Assembly (NCBI GenBank): GCA_002419365.1
Contig: DIGA01000019.1
Coordinates: forward strand, 1-13,733
Source: Mageeibacillus sp. UBA5734
GTDB lineage: Bacteria; Bacillota; Clostridia; Saccharofermentanales; UBA5734
DNA length: 13,733 nt
Direction of reading: 5' to 3'
The notes under the pieces are model-generated. The model saw only the letters and a list, made by a program, of their open reading frames with translations, was not told the origin of the DNA and made no database searches. The position numbers were made by a program, and so were the translations under genes. Shown in pieces: positions 1 through 5,844 of this stretch; the stretch's first letter is position 1; every line of letters begins with the position of its first letter.

Positions 1-107
1 TTCAGGACACACTGTCGGAGCACTTCTTGGGAACATTTTCGACGAGGCGTCAACCGCGTGCGGCTGTGGGCTTCACAAGGGTATTGCAGATTTTCCTCAA
101 ATGTGGA

Positions 108-196
108 CCGACCCCAATTCCGGAATGTTCCGCCCACAGTGCCAGACTTGGCCGTACCTCCGACCCCAATTCCGGAACATTCCGCCCGAAGTGCCA
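108..196. repeat. two 37-bp direct repeats, 52-bp period
   Basis: The units lie at 108-144 and 160-196 and differ at about four positions. Each carries an internal inverted repeat CGGAA-NN-TTCCG, with TG as the middle bases in the first unit and CA in the second. They are probably the terminal repeats of the element proposed for 1-218. Confidence 0.8.
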
Positions 197-218
197 TCCC
201 TCGCGCCGAGTCTGGCAC
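139..218. repeat. 14-bp inverted repeat flanking the second direct repeat
   Basis: GTGCCAGACTTGGC at 139-152 is matched by its reverse complement at 205-218 with one mismatch; the outer ten bases are perfect. The arms enclose the second 37-bp unit. This may be another recombinase-site copy in the opposite orientation. Confidence 0.7.
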
Positions 219-243
219 CATAACACACAGTTCCACCGAATGT

Positions 244-267
244 GTCACGCCTCAGAATGAGGCTGAC
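244..267. repeat. 10-bp hairpin with one bulged base
   Basis: GTCA-c-GCCTCA, loop GAA, TGAGGC-TGAC forms a ten-pair stem with C248 bulged. No T-run follows on either strand, so it is not a standard intrinsic terminator. Confidence 0.5.
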
Positions 268-343
268 TCCAAATCTGCTACCATCACCAGCGGTTCGGGG
301 ATGGTCTTCATTGTTGGTAGTAAGGCTGCATTAATTTGCTATT

Positions 344-424
344 TTTCACGGAAACAAGCAAAGAGTCCTTCGCGCCATCCCCTTGTCACCTCGTATACAT
401 TTCACGGTAATAAGCAAAAAGTCC
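344..424. repeat. two 25-bp direct repeats, 56-bp period
   Basis: The units at 344-368 and 400-424 share TTTCACGG, AAGCAAA and AGTCC, and match at 22 of 25 positions. They are separated by 31 unrelated bases. Role unknown: old terminal repeats of a mobile element or paired protein-binding sites are possible. Confidence 0.7.
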
Positions 425-431
425 CCATCAG

Positions 432-461
432 TCCTCAAGCCTCCTCAAGCCTCCTCGCGCC
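432..461. repeat. 10-bp tandem repeat, three copies
   Basis: TCCTCAAGCC occurs at 432-441 and 442-451, followed by TCCTCGCGCC at 452-461 with two changes. The array ends nine bases before the -35 box of the next promoter. Confidence 0.75.
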
Positions 462-469
462 GTTTTCCG

Positions 470-498
470 TTGACAGGACTTGGCGGCTGAATCAGAAT
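470..498 (+). promoter_or_regulatory. sigma-A-type promoter of the LTA-synthase-like gene
   Basis: A perfect -35 TTGACA (470-475) is followed after 17 bases by CAGAAT (493-498, 4 of 6 matches to TATAAT). Transcription would start near 505, leaving about 30 bases before the ribosome binding site and start codon. This placement excludes a start at the upstream TTG at 480. Confidence 0.6.
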
Positions 499-536
499 GG
501 ACGGGGACACTTGATCCCACTGAGAGGTTCTCGATC

Positions 537-2462
537 GTGACGATGCTTCGCTTGGCCGCCAGCGGCTTTTCTCCTTTGGTACACATACTGTTTTTCTTTC
601 TTTTCACCGGCATTTTTTCTATCTTTTCCGCTCAATGGGTTGATACGGGCAGTTTGCAGGGTGCTTTGCGCTGGGTGCGGCACCAGTTCCCGTCCTTTCT
701 GCTCTCCATCCCTGCTACCGCAGCGCTGCCGCTCTTGATCGCAGCCCTGACCAACCGGATCTGGCCTGGTTTTACCGTCGGCTATTTTCTCGTCTATGTT
801 GTGGCCAAAGCCGACCAGGTCAAGTATGAAACGGCGTTGACCCATTTCCTATGGTCGGATTTGTTCAAAACCAGTGATCCAGGCAAGTTCCGCGAACTGA
901 TCGGACACTACATCCGTCCAGCCTTTTTCCTGCCGATGCTGATGGGACAGCTACTGGGTAATGGCTTGCTTTACAGTGTATCTGGCAACAGCTTCCTGGA
1001 TGGTCCTGGCTCAGTCAGCGGCCGGATCCTGGCCACAGTGGCCGGAGCCTGTTTCCTGGTCCTGTACTGGCTTTATGGATGCTGGGTACAGAGCCCGAGG
1101 GTCCGTCAATGGCTGCATCTGCCGGTTTTGTCGAGCCAGTCTTATGATCAGAACGTCCGGCTGCATGGTACTTGGCTGGCTTTTGGGGCACACATCCAGC
1201 TGGTGGCGATTGACCAGGATGAACCCGAAGCTTACACGCCGGAAAAGGCAAAACAGATCCAAAGCCTGCTGCAAACCTTCGCCGAGAAGACAGCTGCAGC
1301 ACCTGTCGGGATCAGGCCAACCATCATCGTCCTTGCCATCGAAGCTCTGTGGGACATCACGCGAATCCCTGGCCTGGTCTTTCCCGCTGATCCATTGCAA
1401 GCCTTCCGGGCAGATTATGCCGGAGATGTCACGGCCAGCTGTTTTGCCGGACTGACAGCCAATTCTGAGTTTGAATTTCTGACCGGACTTTCGATTTCGC
1501 TGCTGCACGATTCGGCCTGCCCCTTCATCAAGATTACGCGGCCACTGCCTGCACTGCCTGCACATCTTGGGCAGCTGGGCTACCAGACGACAGCCATCCA
1601 CAGCTACACCCGCACCTTTTACGATCGCGACAAAGTCTATCCCCTGCTGGGCTTCGGCCGATTCAATGGGCTGGAAGAATTGACCGAGCAAGGCTTTGCC
1701 CGGGAAAAAGGCTGGTACATGGCGGATGAAGCACTGCTGGAGCCGATCCTGGCCCAGTTGCACCAGACTGAGAATTCACAACTGATCTACACCCTGACGA
1801 TGCAGAATCATGGTCCCTATGCCCCGGACCGCTATGCAGAAAATGAAATCGATCCCGAAGCCAAGCCTCAGTTTTCCCAAAACCTCGGACTGACTGACGG
1901 CGACCGCCAGGCTGTCATCAACTATACCCAGGGAGTTCGCGACGCCGGTCGCCTTTACGAAAAACTCTGCCAGGAGATCGAGCAGCTGGATCGGCCTGTC
2001 CTGCTCTGCGCGTTTGGCGACCATCTGCCAGGTATCGGTGAGCACTCCGGCTATCGCATGATGGTAGACGCCGGAATGGCAGACACAGCACAAGATCCAG
2101 CCTTGTATCACGTGCCGGTTTTCTATCACGCCAACCAGGCTGCCCAAAACGCCGGACTGCCTGGAATGCTCGCCTTGGAGCGCACTGGTGAAGGGGCATG
2201 TCCCGGGTTCAATGTCCTGGGCGCAAAGCTCATGAAGGCGGCCGGTCTTCCTCTGCTCCCGCTGCAGCAGCTGGTCCTGGATCTGGACCAATTGGATCTG
2301 CTGGATCACGGGCAGCTAAAGGAACAGGCAGATCGCCCGGAACAGTCCGAGCAGGCCATCACAAAAAAATCCCCGAGCCTGTCCAGCAAGGACCTGCTCG
2401 AGGTGTATGAATGGATCCAGTATGACTGGCTCTGGGGGCAAGGCTTCACCTTGCCGCACTGA
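537..2462 (+). CDS. LTA synthase family protein (membrane-anchored sulfatase-fold phosphoglycerol transferase)
   Basis: Family members transfer glycerol phosphate from phosphatidylglycerol onto a glycolipid to build lipoteichoic acid on the outer membrane face. The first 190 residues carry about five hydrophobic segments; the rest is the extracellular sulfatase-fold domain. Counted from GTG 537, the LtaS-type active-site residues are all visible: Glu269 in VLAIEALWD, nucleophile Thr307 in GLTANSEFEFLTG, His425 in TMQNHGPY, and Asp495-His496 in FGDHLPG. The motif FYDRDKVYP also fits the family. GTG 537 is preferred because GAGAGG lies nine bases upstream; ATG 543 is possible, giving 639 instead of 641 residues. 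The gene is monocistronic and its stop faces the potassium channel gene. The family is clear, but the exact polymer (lipoteichoic acid or a related glycerol-phosphate modification) cannot be read from sequence. Confidence 0.9.
   Translation: MTMLRLAASGFSPLVHILFFFLFTGIFSIFSAQWVDTGSLQGALRWVRHQFPSFLLSIPATAALPLLIAALTNRIWPGFTVGYFLVYVVAKADQVKYETALTHFLWSDLFKTSDPGKFRELIGHYIRPAFFLPMLMGQLLGNGLLYSVSGNSFLDGPGSVSGRILATVAGACFLVLYWLYGCWVQSPRVRQWLHLPVLSSQSYDQNVRLHGTWLAFGAHIQLVAIDQDEPEAYTPEKAKQIQSLLQTFAEKTAAAPVGIRPTIIVLAIEALWDITRIPGLVFPADPLQAFRADYAGDVTASCFAGLTANSEFEFLTGLSISLLHDSACPFIKITRPLPALPAHLGQLGYQTTAIHSYTRTFYDRDKVYPLLGFGRFNGLEELTEQGFAREKGWYMADEALLEPILAQLHQTENSQLIYTLTMQNHGPYAPDRYAENEIDPEAKPQFSQNLGLTDGDRQAVINYTQGVRDAGRLYEKLCQEIEQLDRPVLLCAFGDHLPGIGEHSGYRMMVDAGMADTAQDPALYHVPVFYHANQAAQNAGLPGMLALERTGEGACPGFNVLGAKLMKAAGLPLLPLQQLVLDLDQLDLLDHGQLKEQADRPEQSEQAITKKSPSLSSKDLLEVYEWIQYDWLWGQGFTLPH
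2437..2455. repeat. hairpin inside the end of the LTA-synthase-like gene
   Basis: GGCAAGG, loop CTTCA, CCTTGCC is a perfect 7-bp stem ending five bases before the stop codon. The two converging genes have only two bases between their stops, so any shared transcription barrier has to lie within coding sequence. No T-run is present on either strand, so a terminator role is doubtful. Confidence 0.35.
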
Positions 2463-2464
2463 GA

Positions 2465-3490
2465 TCAAAGATGCAGGCGGACACCTTCGTCTTTCGCCAG
2501 GTTCTTGAGTTTGTCGACCATTTCCGGATTGCCCAGGACAATCAGCGAGTCGCCTGCTGCAATCATTTCGCCGGCCCGAGGATTGAAGACCATGGTTCGG
2601 CTGCCAGATTTCTTGATCGCCATGACGATCAGGCCTGTGCATTCGGGGATTCTGGCCTCGCGCAGGGTCTTGCCATTGAGCTCGGATGTCTCGTCCAGCA
2701 GGACTTCTTCCAAGTTGAAAACCTCATCGCCGGCATAGGTCACGACGTCGAGGAATGAGAAAATCGATGGCCGCAGGACCATGGCCGCCATGCGTCTCCC
2801 ACCGATTTCGTTCGGAGATATCGTCCGGTCCGCACCAGCCATGCGCAGCTTTTCGTGAGCATGGGGTTCGATTGCACGGGAGATAATATAGAGGTTTGGA
2901 TTGAGGTAACGGGCTGTCAGGATGGTGAAGACATTTTCCGTATCCGAAGACAAGGCACAGATCAGGCCTTCCGCCTGGTGAATGTTGGCTTGTTCGAGGG
3001 CGGATTCATGGGTCGGGTCGCCGTGGATGGCCAGGATGCCGCGGTTGTGGAATTCGTGGATTTTCTCCTCGCGCAGATCAACGACCACGAAGGGCACTTT
3101 GCCGGCAGCCAGCTGGGCCATGACATTCTGCGCGGTCTCACCGGCGCCGCAGACGATATAGTGTTTGTGCAAGGCTCTGATCCGGTTATCCATGCGACGC
3201 CTCCGCCAGACTGTCTGGAGCTGGCCCTCCGTCAGGAATGCCACCAGGCTGGTCAGGGCATAACCGACAAACCCCAGCCCGGCAAAAATGATGAAAACGG
3301 TGAAAATCTTGGCCGCCTCGGAAAGCTCAGCCACCTCTTTGAATCCAACCGTGGCGATGGTAATCACCGTCATGTAGAACGCATCGAGAACGCTGACCTT
3401 GAGCAGAGCAACATAGCCAATCGTGCCGATGATCATCAGGAGCAGGAAAAAGATCAGGACCAGAATCAAGCTCTTATGCTCTCGCACCAT
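2465..3490 (-). CDS. two-helix potassium channel with cytoplasmic RCK (TrkA-N/TrkA-C) domains
   Basis: The 341-residue protein has two membrane helices (about 8-29 and 62-84) around a pore loop with the filter-like sequence T47-V-G-F-K-E52. An RCK_N (TrkA-N) Rossmann domain follows from residue 110, with the nucleotide-binding glycines in CGAGETAQN and an acidic end of strand two (VVVDLREE). An RCK_C domain spans about 256-336. This is the MthK/Kch architecture: a tetrameric inner-membrane channel gated by ligands at the RCK ring. The start ATG has GGAG seven bases upstream. A second good ribosome binding site precedes Met100. The filter has Phe-Lys-Glu where classical potassium channels have Tyr-Gly-Asp, so ion selectivity is inferred from the family rather than read from the filter. 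I see no convincing promoter in 3491-3548. Confidence 0.9.
   Translation of the reverse strand: MVREHKSLILVLIFFLLLMIIGTIGYVALLKVSVLDAFYMTVITIATVGFKEVAELSEAAKIFTVFIIFAGLGFVGYALTSLVAFLTEGQLQTVWRRRRMDNRIRALHKHYIVCGAGETAQNVMAQLAAGKVPFVVVDLREEKIHEFHNRGILAIHGDPTHESALEQANIHQAEGLICALSSDTENVFTILTARYLNPNLYIISRAIEPHAHEKLRMAGADRTISPNEIGGRRMAAMVLRPSIFSFLDVVTYAGDEVFNLEEVLLDETSELNGKTLREARIPECTGLIVMAIKKSGSRTMVFNPRAGEMIAAGDSLIVLGNPEMVDKLKNLAKDEGVRLHL
3191..3204 (-). promoter_or_regulatory. internal ribosome binding site and start codon within the channel gene
   Basis: On the minus strand GGAGG (3204-3200) is followed by six bases and an in-frame ATG (3193-3191), codon 100. Initiation here would make a 242-residue soluble protein consisting of both RCK domains. 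In MthK of Methanothermobacter a free RCK subunit is made from an internal methionine (Met107) at the same junction and joins the gating ring. Confidence 0.5.
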
Positions 3491-3548
3491 ACAAATGCTC
3501 CATGACCTGACGAATGGACCTGAAAGGATCCGGCGATCTGATCCTAGG

Positions 3549-3581
3549 AAAAATCCCTCCGGCCAAGGGTCGGAGGGATTT
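3549..3581 (-). terminator. intrinsic terminator of the fumarase operon
   Basis: On the minus strand a perfect 11-bp stem AAATCCCTCCG / CGGAGGGATTT with a nine-base loop runs straight into a T-run (3553-3549). It lies 26 bases past the stop of the DUF1858 gene. The plus strand lacks a comparable T-run, so it acts for the minus strand. Confidence 0.85.
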
Positions 3582-3607
3582 GACTGACTGGTTCCGAGGA
3601 CCTGAAC

Positions 3608-3829
3608 TTAAACGGAAGCTTCCGGCAGATCCCTGACTTCAAAGAAGCTGTTCAACTCAAAAAGCAGTTTTTCAACATCAAGACCGTGGACCATGCAGGC
3701 TTCTTCAATCGTTTCACCCGAAGCCATGGCACAACCGAGGCAATGCAGGCCATTTTTGAAGAAAATCGGCACTGTGCCCCGGTCAAGGTTCAGCACATCC
3801 GAAATGATCATATCTTTGTTAATTTCCAT
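3608..3829 (-). CDS. DUF1858 (hybrid-cluster-protein-associated redox disulfide) domain protein
   Basis: The 73-residue protein opens with EINKDMIISDVL and contains FFKNGLHCLGCAMASGETIEEAC, typical of DUF1858. Cys30 and Cys33 form a CxxC pair and a third cysteine, Cys45, lies twelve residues on. Proteins of this family are proposed to carry a redox-active disulfide, but their biochemical role is not established. AGGAGG lies eight bases before the ATG. It is the third gene of the fumarase operon, 30 bases after the beta-subunit stop and just before the terminator. That position suggests a job linked to the iron-sulfur hydratase, for example redox protection or cluster handling, but this is inference. 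Confidence 0.85.
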   Translation of the reverse strand: MEINKDMIISDVLNLDRGTVPIFFKNGLHCLGCAMASGETIEEACMVHGLDVEKLLFELNSFFEVRDLPEASV

Positions 3830-3859
3830 GGGTAATCCTCCTGTGCTTCATGCACGCCG

Positions 3860-4444
3860 TCATTTTACACCAGCACCGGGTTCACTGGCAACCGGTAAAG
3901 CCCAGGCAGCGGGACCACGCTCATAGAGATTGTTTCCCTGTGTATCGATCAGGACGACAACAGGAAAATCTACAACCTCAAGCCGGCGGATCGCTTCAGC
4001 CCCGAGATCATCATAGGCAATCACCTCTGCCTTTTTGATCCGCTGTGCCAGGAGGGCGCCTGCTCCGCCAGTGGCCCCGAGGTAAATCGCCCCGTGCTGT
4101 CTCATCGCTTCGACGACTGCCGGTGAACGGGCGCCTTTGCCAATCATACCGACCAGGCCAAGCTCGATCAGACGAGGGGCATAGGCGTCCATGCGGCCGC
4201 TGGTGGTTGGACCGGCCGAACCTACAGGCAGGCCTGGGCGACCGGGGCAGGGTCCGGCGTAATAAATCGTCTGGCCGGATAAATCAAGCGGCAGCGGTTC
4301 ATTCTGGTCGAGGGCTGCGATCAATCGTTTATGGGCCGCATCGCGGGCAGTGTACAAAACGCCGGTCAAGGAGAGCAAATCACCAGCTTTGAGAGACAGG
4401 ATTGTTTTCCGGTCAAGAGGTAATTGGAGGTGGATCCGTTTCAT
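3860..4444 (-). CDS. fumB: class I (iron-sulfur) fumarate hydratase, beta subunit
   Basis: The 194-residue protein matches the C-terminal domain of class I hydro-lyases (Fumerase_C). Signatures are the motif YYAGPCPGRPG, then GSAGPTTSGRMD near residues 76-86, IGKGARSP, and YLGATGGAGALLAQRIKKAE. With the alpha subunit it would interconvert fumarate and malate in the cytoplasm. In two-subunit enzymes this part completes the substrate site while the alpha subunit holds the cluster. GGAG precedes the ATG by about nine bases and the gene starts 43 bases after the alpha stop, so the two are co-transcribed. Tartrate dehydratase beta subunits are close relatives, so substrate is not fully certain; fumarate is the commoner case in anaerobic Firmicutes. 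The symbol follows two-subunit usage and differs from E. coli fumB. Confidence 0.88.
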   Translation of the reverse strand: MKRIHLQLPLDRKTILSLKAGDLLSLTGVLYTARDAAHKRLIAALDQNEPLPLDLSGQTIYYAGPCPGRPGLPVGSAGPTTSGRMDAYAPRLIELGLVGMIGKGARSPAVVEAMRQHGAIYLGATGGAGALLAQRIKKAEVIAYDDLGAEAIRRLEVVDFPVVVLIDTQGNNLYERGPAAWALPVASEPGAGVK

Positions 4445-4487
4445 AGATGAAGCTCCATATTTCTGGCAGTATCCGTGTAAGATCCGG

Positions 4488-5333
4488 TTAGAGAGTCATC
4501 GAGGCGTGGCGGGTGGCATGGCAGCTCATGTTGACCGCCACAGGCAAGCCTGCAATGTGCGTCGGATAGGCTTCAACGTGAATCGCCAGCGCGGTCATCC
4601 GGCCACCGAGACCACCTGGGCCGATTCCGGTGGCATTGGCAGCTGCCAGGAGTTCTTGTTCCAACTGGTGCAAGTGTGGCTGGGAGTTGGCGCTGCCGAC
4701 TGGGCGGAGCAAAGCTTCCTTGGCCAGTTCGGTCACTTTTTCCAGCGTGCCGCCGAGACCGACACCAACAATGATCGGTGGGCAGGGATTGGGACCGGCC
4801 GCGCGGATGGTGTCGATCACAAACTGGCGCACGCCTTCGATGCCGGCTGATGGACTGAACATCTTGACTGCTGACATGTTCTCGCTGCCAAACCCTTTGG
4901 GGGCAACCGTGATCTCCAGCTCATCGCCAGGGACAATATCATAATGGATCACGGCCGGTGTATTATCCCCGGTATTGACCCGCAGGATCGGATCTGAAAC
5001 GACCGATGCGCGCAGATAGCCATCGCGATATCCCTTGGCCACTCCGGCATGGATCGAGTCCGTCAAAGAGCCGCCAACAATCTGCACATCCTGTCCGATC
5101 CGGACAAAGACAACCGCCATGCCCGTGTCCTGGCAGATCGCCAGGCGTTGTTGCCGGGCCAAGGCTGCATTCTCAATCAATTCTTCCAGGATCGCCTGGC
5201 CAGCCGGCGATGGTTCAGCCTTGCGGGCAGCTTCAAGGGCTTGCTGGATATCCGGGCTCAGTTCAATATTGGCTTGCTGGCATAAAGAAGCGACCGCTTC
5301 GATCACTTTCTGGCAATCTATCTGTCTGGACAT
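4488..5333 (-). CDS. fumA: class I (iron-sulfur) fumarate hydratase, alpha subunit
   Basis: The 281-residue protein carries the [4Fe-4S]-binding domain of class I fumarases (Fumerase). The three expected cluster cysteines are present: Cys67 in LAICQDTG, Cys184 in NPCPPIIVGVGLGG and Cys271 in NMSCHATRH. Other family blocks are the GSENMSAVKMF stretch and GIGPGGLGGRMTALA. In such enzymes the free iron of the cluster activates the hydroxyl or water, making them oxygen-sensitive. The ATG at 5333 is chosen over a longer frame from 5390 because the promoter -10 box lies at 5382-5377 and AAGGAAG sits nine bases before this ATG. It is the first gene of a three-gene operon. A tartrate dehydratase alpha subunit is the main alternative. 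Confidence 0.9.
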   Translation of the reverse strand: MSRQIDCQKVIEAVASLCQQANIELSPDIQQALEAARKAEPSPAGQAILEELIENAALARQQRLAICQDTGMAVVFVRIGQDVQIVGGSLTDSIHAGVAKGYRDGYLRASVVSDPILRVNTGDNTPAVIHYDIVPGDELEITVAPKGFGSENMSAVKMFSPSAGIEGVRQFVIDTIRAAGPNPCPPIIVGVGLGGTLEKVTELAKEALLRPVGSANSQPHLHQLEQELLAAANATGIGPGGLGGRMTALAIHVEAYPTHIAGLPVAVNMSCHATRHASMTL

Positions 5334-5370
5334 GTTCCTCTTCTTCCTTGCTTCCGGGTCGGTTGTGCCA

Positions 5371-5412
5371 GTCAGTATTATAGCTGACAAGTCACATTTT
5401 GTCAGTCCTGAC
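5371..5412. promoter_or_regulatory. alternating GTCAG/CTGAC motifs over the fumarase promoter
   Basis: GTCAG occurs at 5371 and 5401, and its complement CTGAC at 5384 and 5408. The middle pair extends to a 7-bp inverted repeat CTGACAA-N8-TTGTCAG (5384-5405) that covers the -35 box and spacer; the outer left pair brackets the -10 box. The placement suits a repressor operator, but I do not recognise the motif. Confidence 0.4.
5377..5405 (-). promoter_or_regulatory. sigma-A-type promoter of the fumarase operon
   Basis: On the minus strand -35 CTGACA (5405-5400, 5 of 6) is separated by 17 bases from a perfect -10 TATAAT (5382-5377). Transcription would start near 5370, about 37 bases before the alpha-subunit ATG. 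Confidence 0.75.
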
Positions 5413-5487
5413 CAAGAATCACGCTATTTTGCCGCAGGATCTTTGTAAACAGTGTTCATTTGGTCTGGAAAAAGGCTTGGTCATGGC

Positions 5488-5517
5488 TTGACACTTGAAT
5501 TCATTGCGTACGATAAT
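5488..5517 (+). promoter_or_regulatory. sigma-A-type promoter of the HU gene
   Basis: A perfect -35 TTGACA (5488-5493) is followed after 18 bases by GATAAT (5512-5517, 5 of 6). The transcript would begin near 5524, about 28 bases before the HU start codon. AAGGAGG at 5539-5545 is a near-ideal ribosome binding site, six bases from the ATG, as expected of an abundant protein. Confidence 0.75.
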
Positions 5518-5551
5518 ATCAGAAGTAAAAACTGCCTGAAGGAGGCTCCAA

Positions 5552-5827
5552 ATGAACAAGACAGACCTGATCGATGCCGTCGCTAAATCAACTAAGCTGA
5601 GCAAAAAGGACAGCGAAAATGCCATCACTGCCGTCCTTGACTCCATTTCGGATGCTTTGTCCAAGGATGACAAAGTCGTGCTTGTTGGTTTCGGAACCTT
5701 TGAAGTGAGAAAGCGCGCTGCCCGCAAGGGCCGCAATCCCAGCACCAAGCAGGAGATCAAGATCCCCGAGTCCAAAGCCCCCGTTTTCAAGGCTGGCAAA
5801 GGTCTCAAGGACAAAGTCAACGGCTGA
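5552..5827 (+). CDS. hup: DNA-binding protein HU
   Basis: The 91-residue protein matches HU along its whole length: MNKTDLIDAVAKST at the start, the signature VGFGTFEVRKRAARKGRNP at about 45-63 and a basic C-terminal segment. HU dimers bind and bend DNA without sequence specificity and compact the nucleoid. The beta-arm carries Arg61-Asn62-Pro63, the intercalating tip of the family. It has its own strong promoter and ribosome binding site and is transcribed away from the fumarase operon. It converges on the Spo0A-C-domain gene with 17 bases between the stops. The HU and IHF subfamilies are related, but length and sequence favour homodimeric HU. Confidence 0.97.
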   Translation: MNKTDLIDAVAKSTKLSKKDSENAITAVLDSISDALSKDDKVVLVGFGTFEVRKRAARKGRNPSTKQEIKIPESKAPVFKAGKGLKDKVNG

Positions 5828-5844
5828 ATTGCCGTTCTCGCGCT

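Larger units (their letters stand above)
1..218 (-). mobile_element. possible end of an IS21-family-like insertion sequence
   Basis: Read on the minus strand, 218 to 100 holds two near-identical repeat units whose core begins TGGCAC, continues through GGGCGGAA and ends in CCGGAATTGGGGTCGG. Repeated TGGCAC...CGGAAT units are the style of the multiple terminal repeats at IS21-family ends, which sit just outside the istA gene. From 99 down to 1 the minus strand has an open frame containing R-R-K-C-S-Q-E-V-L, spaced like the S-R-N-T-V-x-x-V-L helix-turn-helix of IstA, but the match is weak and no clear start codon is seen. If right, the transposase genes lie left of the window and this is the outer end. 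No target duplication could be checked. It could also be an unrelated intergenic repeat or a decayed remnant. Confidence 0.3.
219..469. other. intergenic stretch without a recognisable gene
   Basis: All open frames here lack a ribosome binding site and give proline- and serine-rich translations unlike any family I know. The stretch holds a short hairpin (244-267), a spaced direct repeat (344-424) and a 10-bp tandem repeat (432-461). It ends at the promoter of the LTA-synthase-like gene. Its composition, more AT-rich and more repetitive than the flanking genes, suits a region that has taken insertions. Confidence 0.6.

Noticed and set aside
108..424. CRISPR array
   Set aside because: Only two copies of each of two unrelated repeats, with imperfect identity and no cas genes; spacing does not continue.
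480..536. TTG 480 as the start of the LTA-synthase-like gene
   Set aside because: It would lie within the promoter, with no ribosome binding site; GTG 537 has GAGAGG at good spacing.
58..540. Open frames across 27-540 as a small gene
   Set aside because: No ribosome binding site, Pro/Ser-rich translation running through repeats and through the next gene's promoter.
1011..1763. A 250-codon minus-strand frame opposite the LTA-synthase-like gene
   Set aside because: The plus strand carries the full catalytic motif set here; the antisense frame has no recognisable domains.
2855..3505. A 216-codon plus-strand frame opposite the channel gene
   Set aside because: It is antisense to well-supported RCK and pore domains, with no family resemblance.
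5334..5390. Longer fumarase alpha start at 5390
   Set aside because: It lies upstream of the predicted transcription start, and the extra 19 residues are not part of the family's N-terminus.
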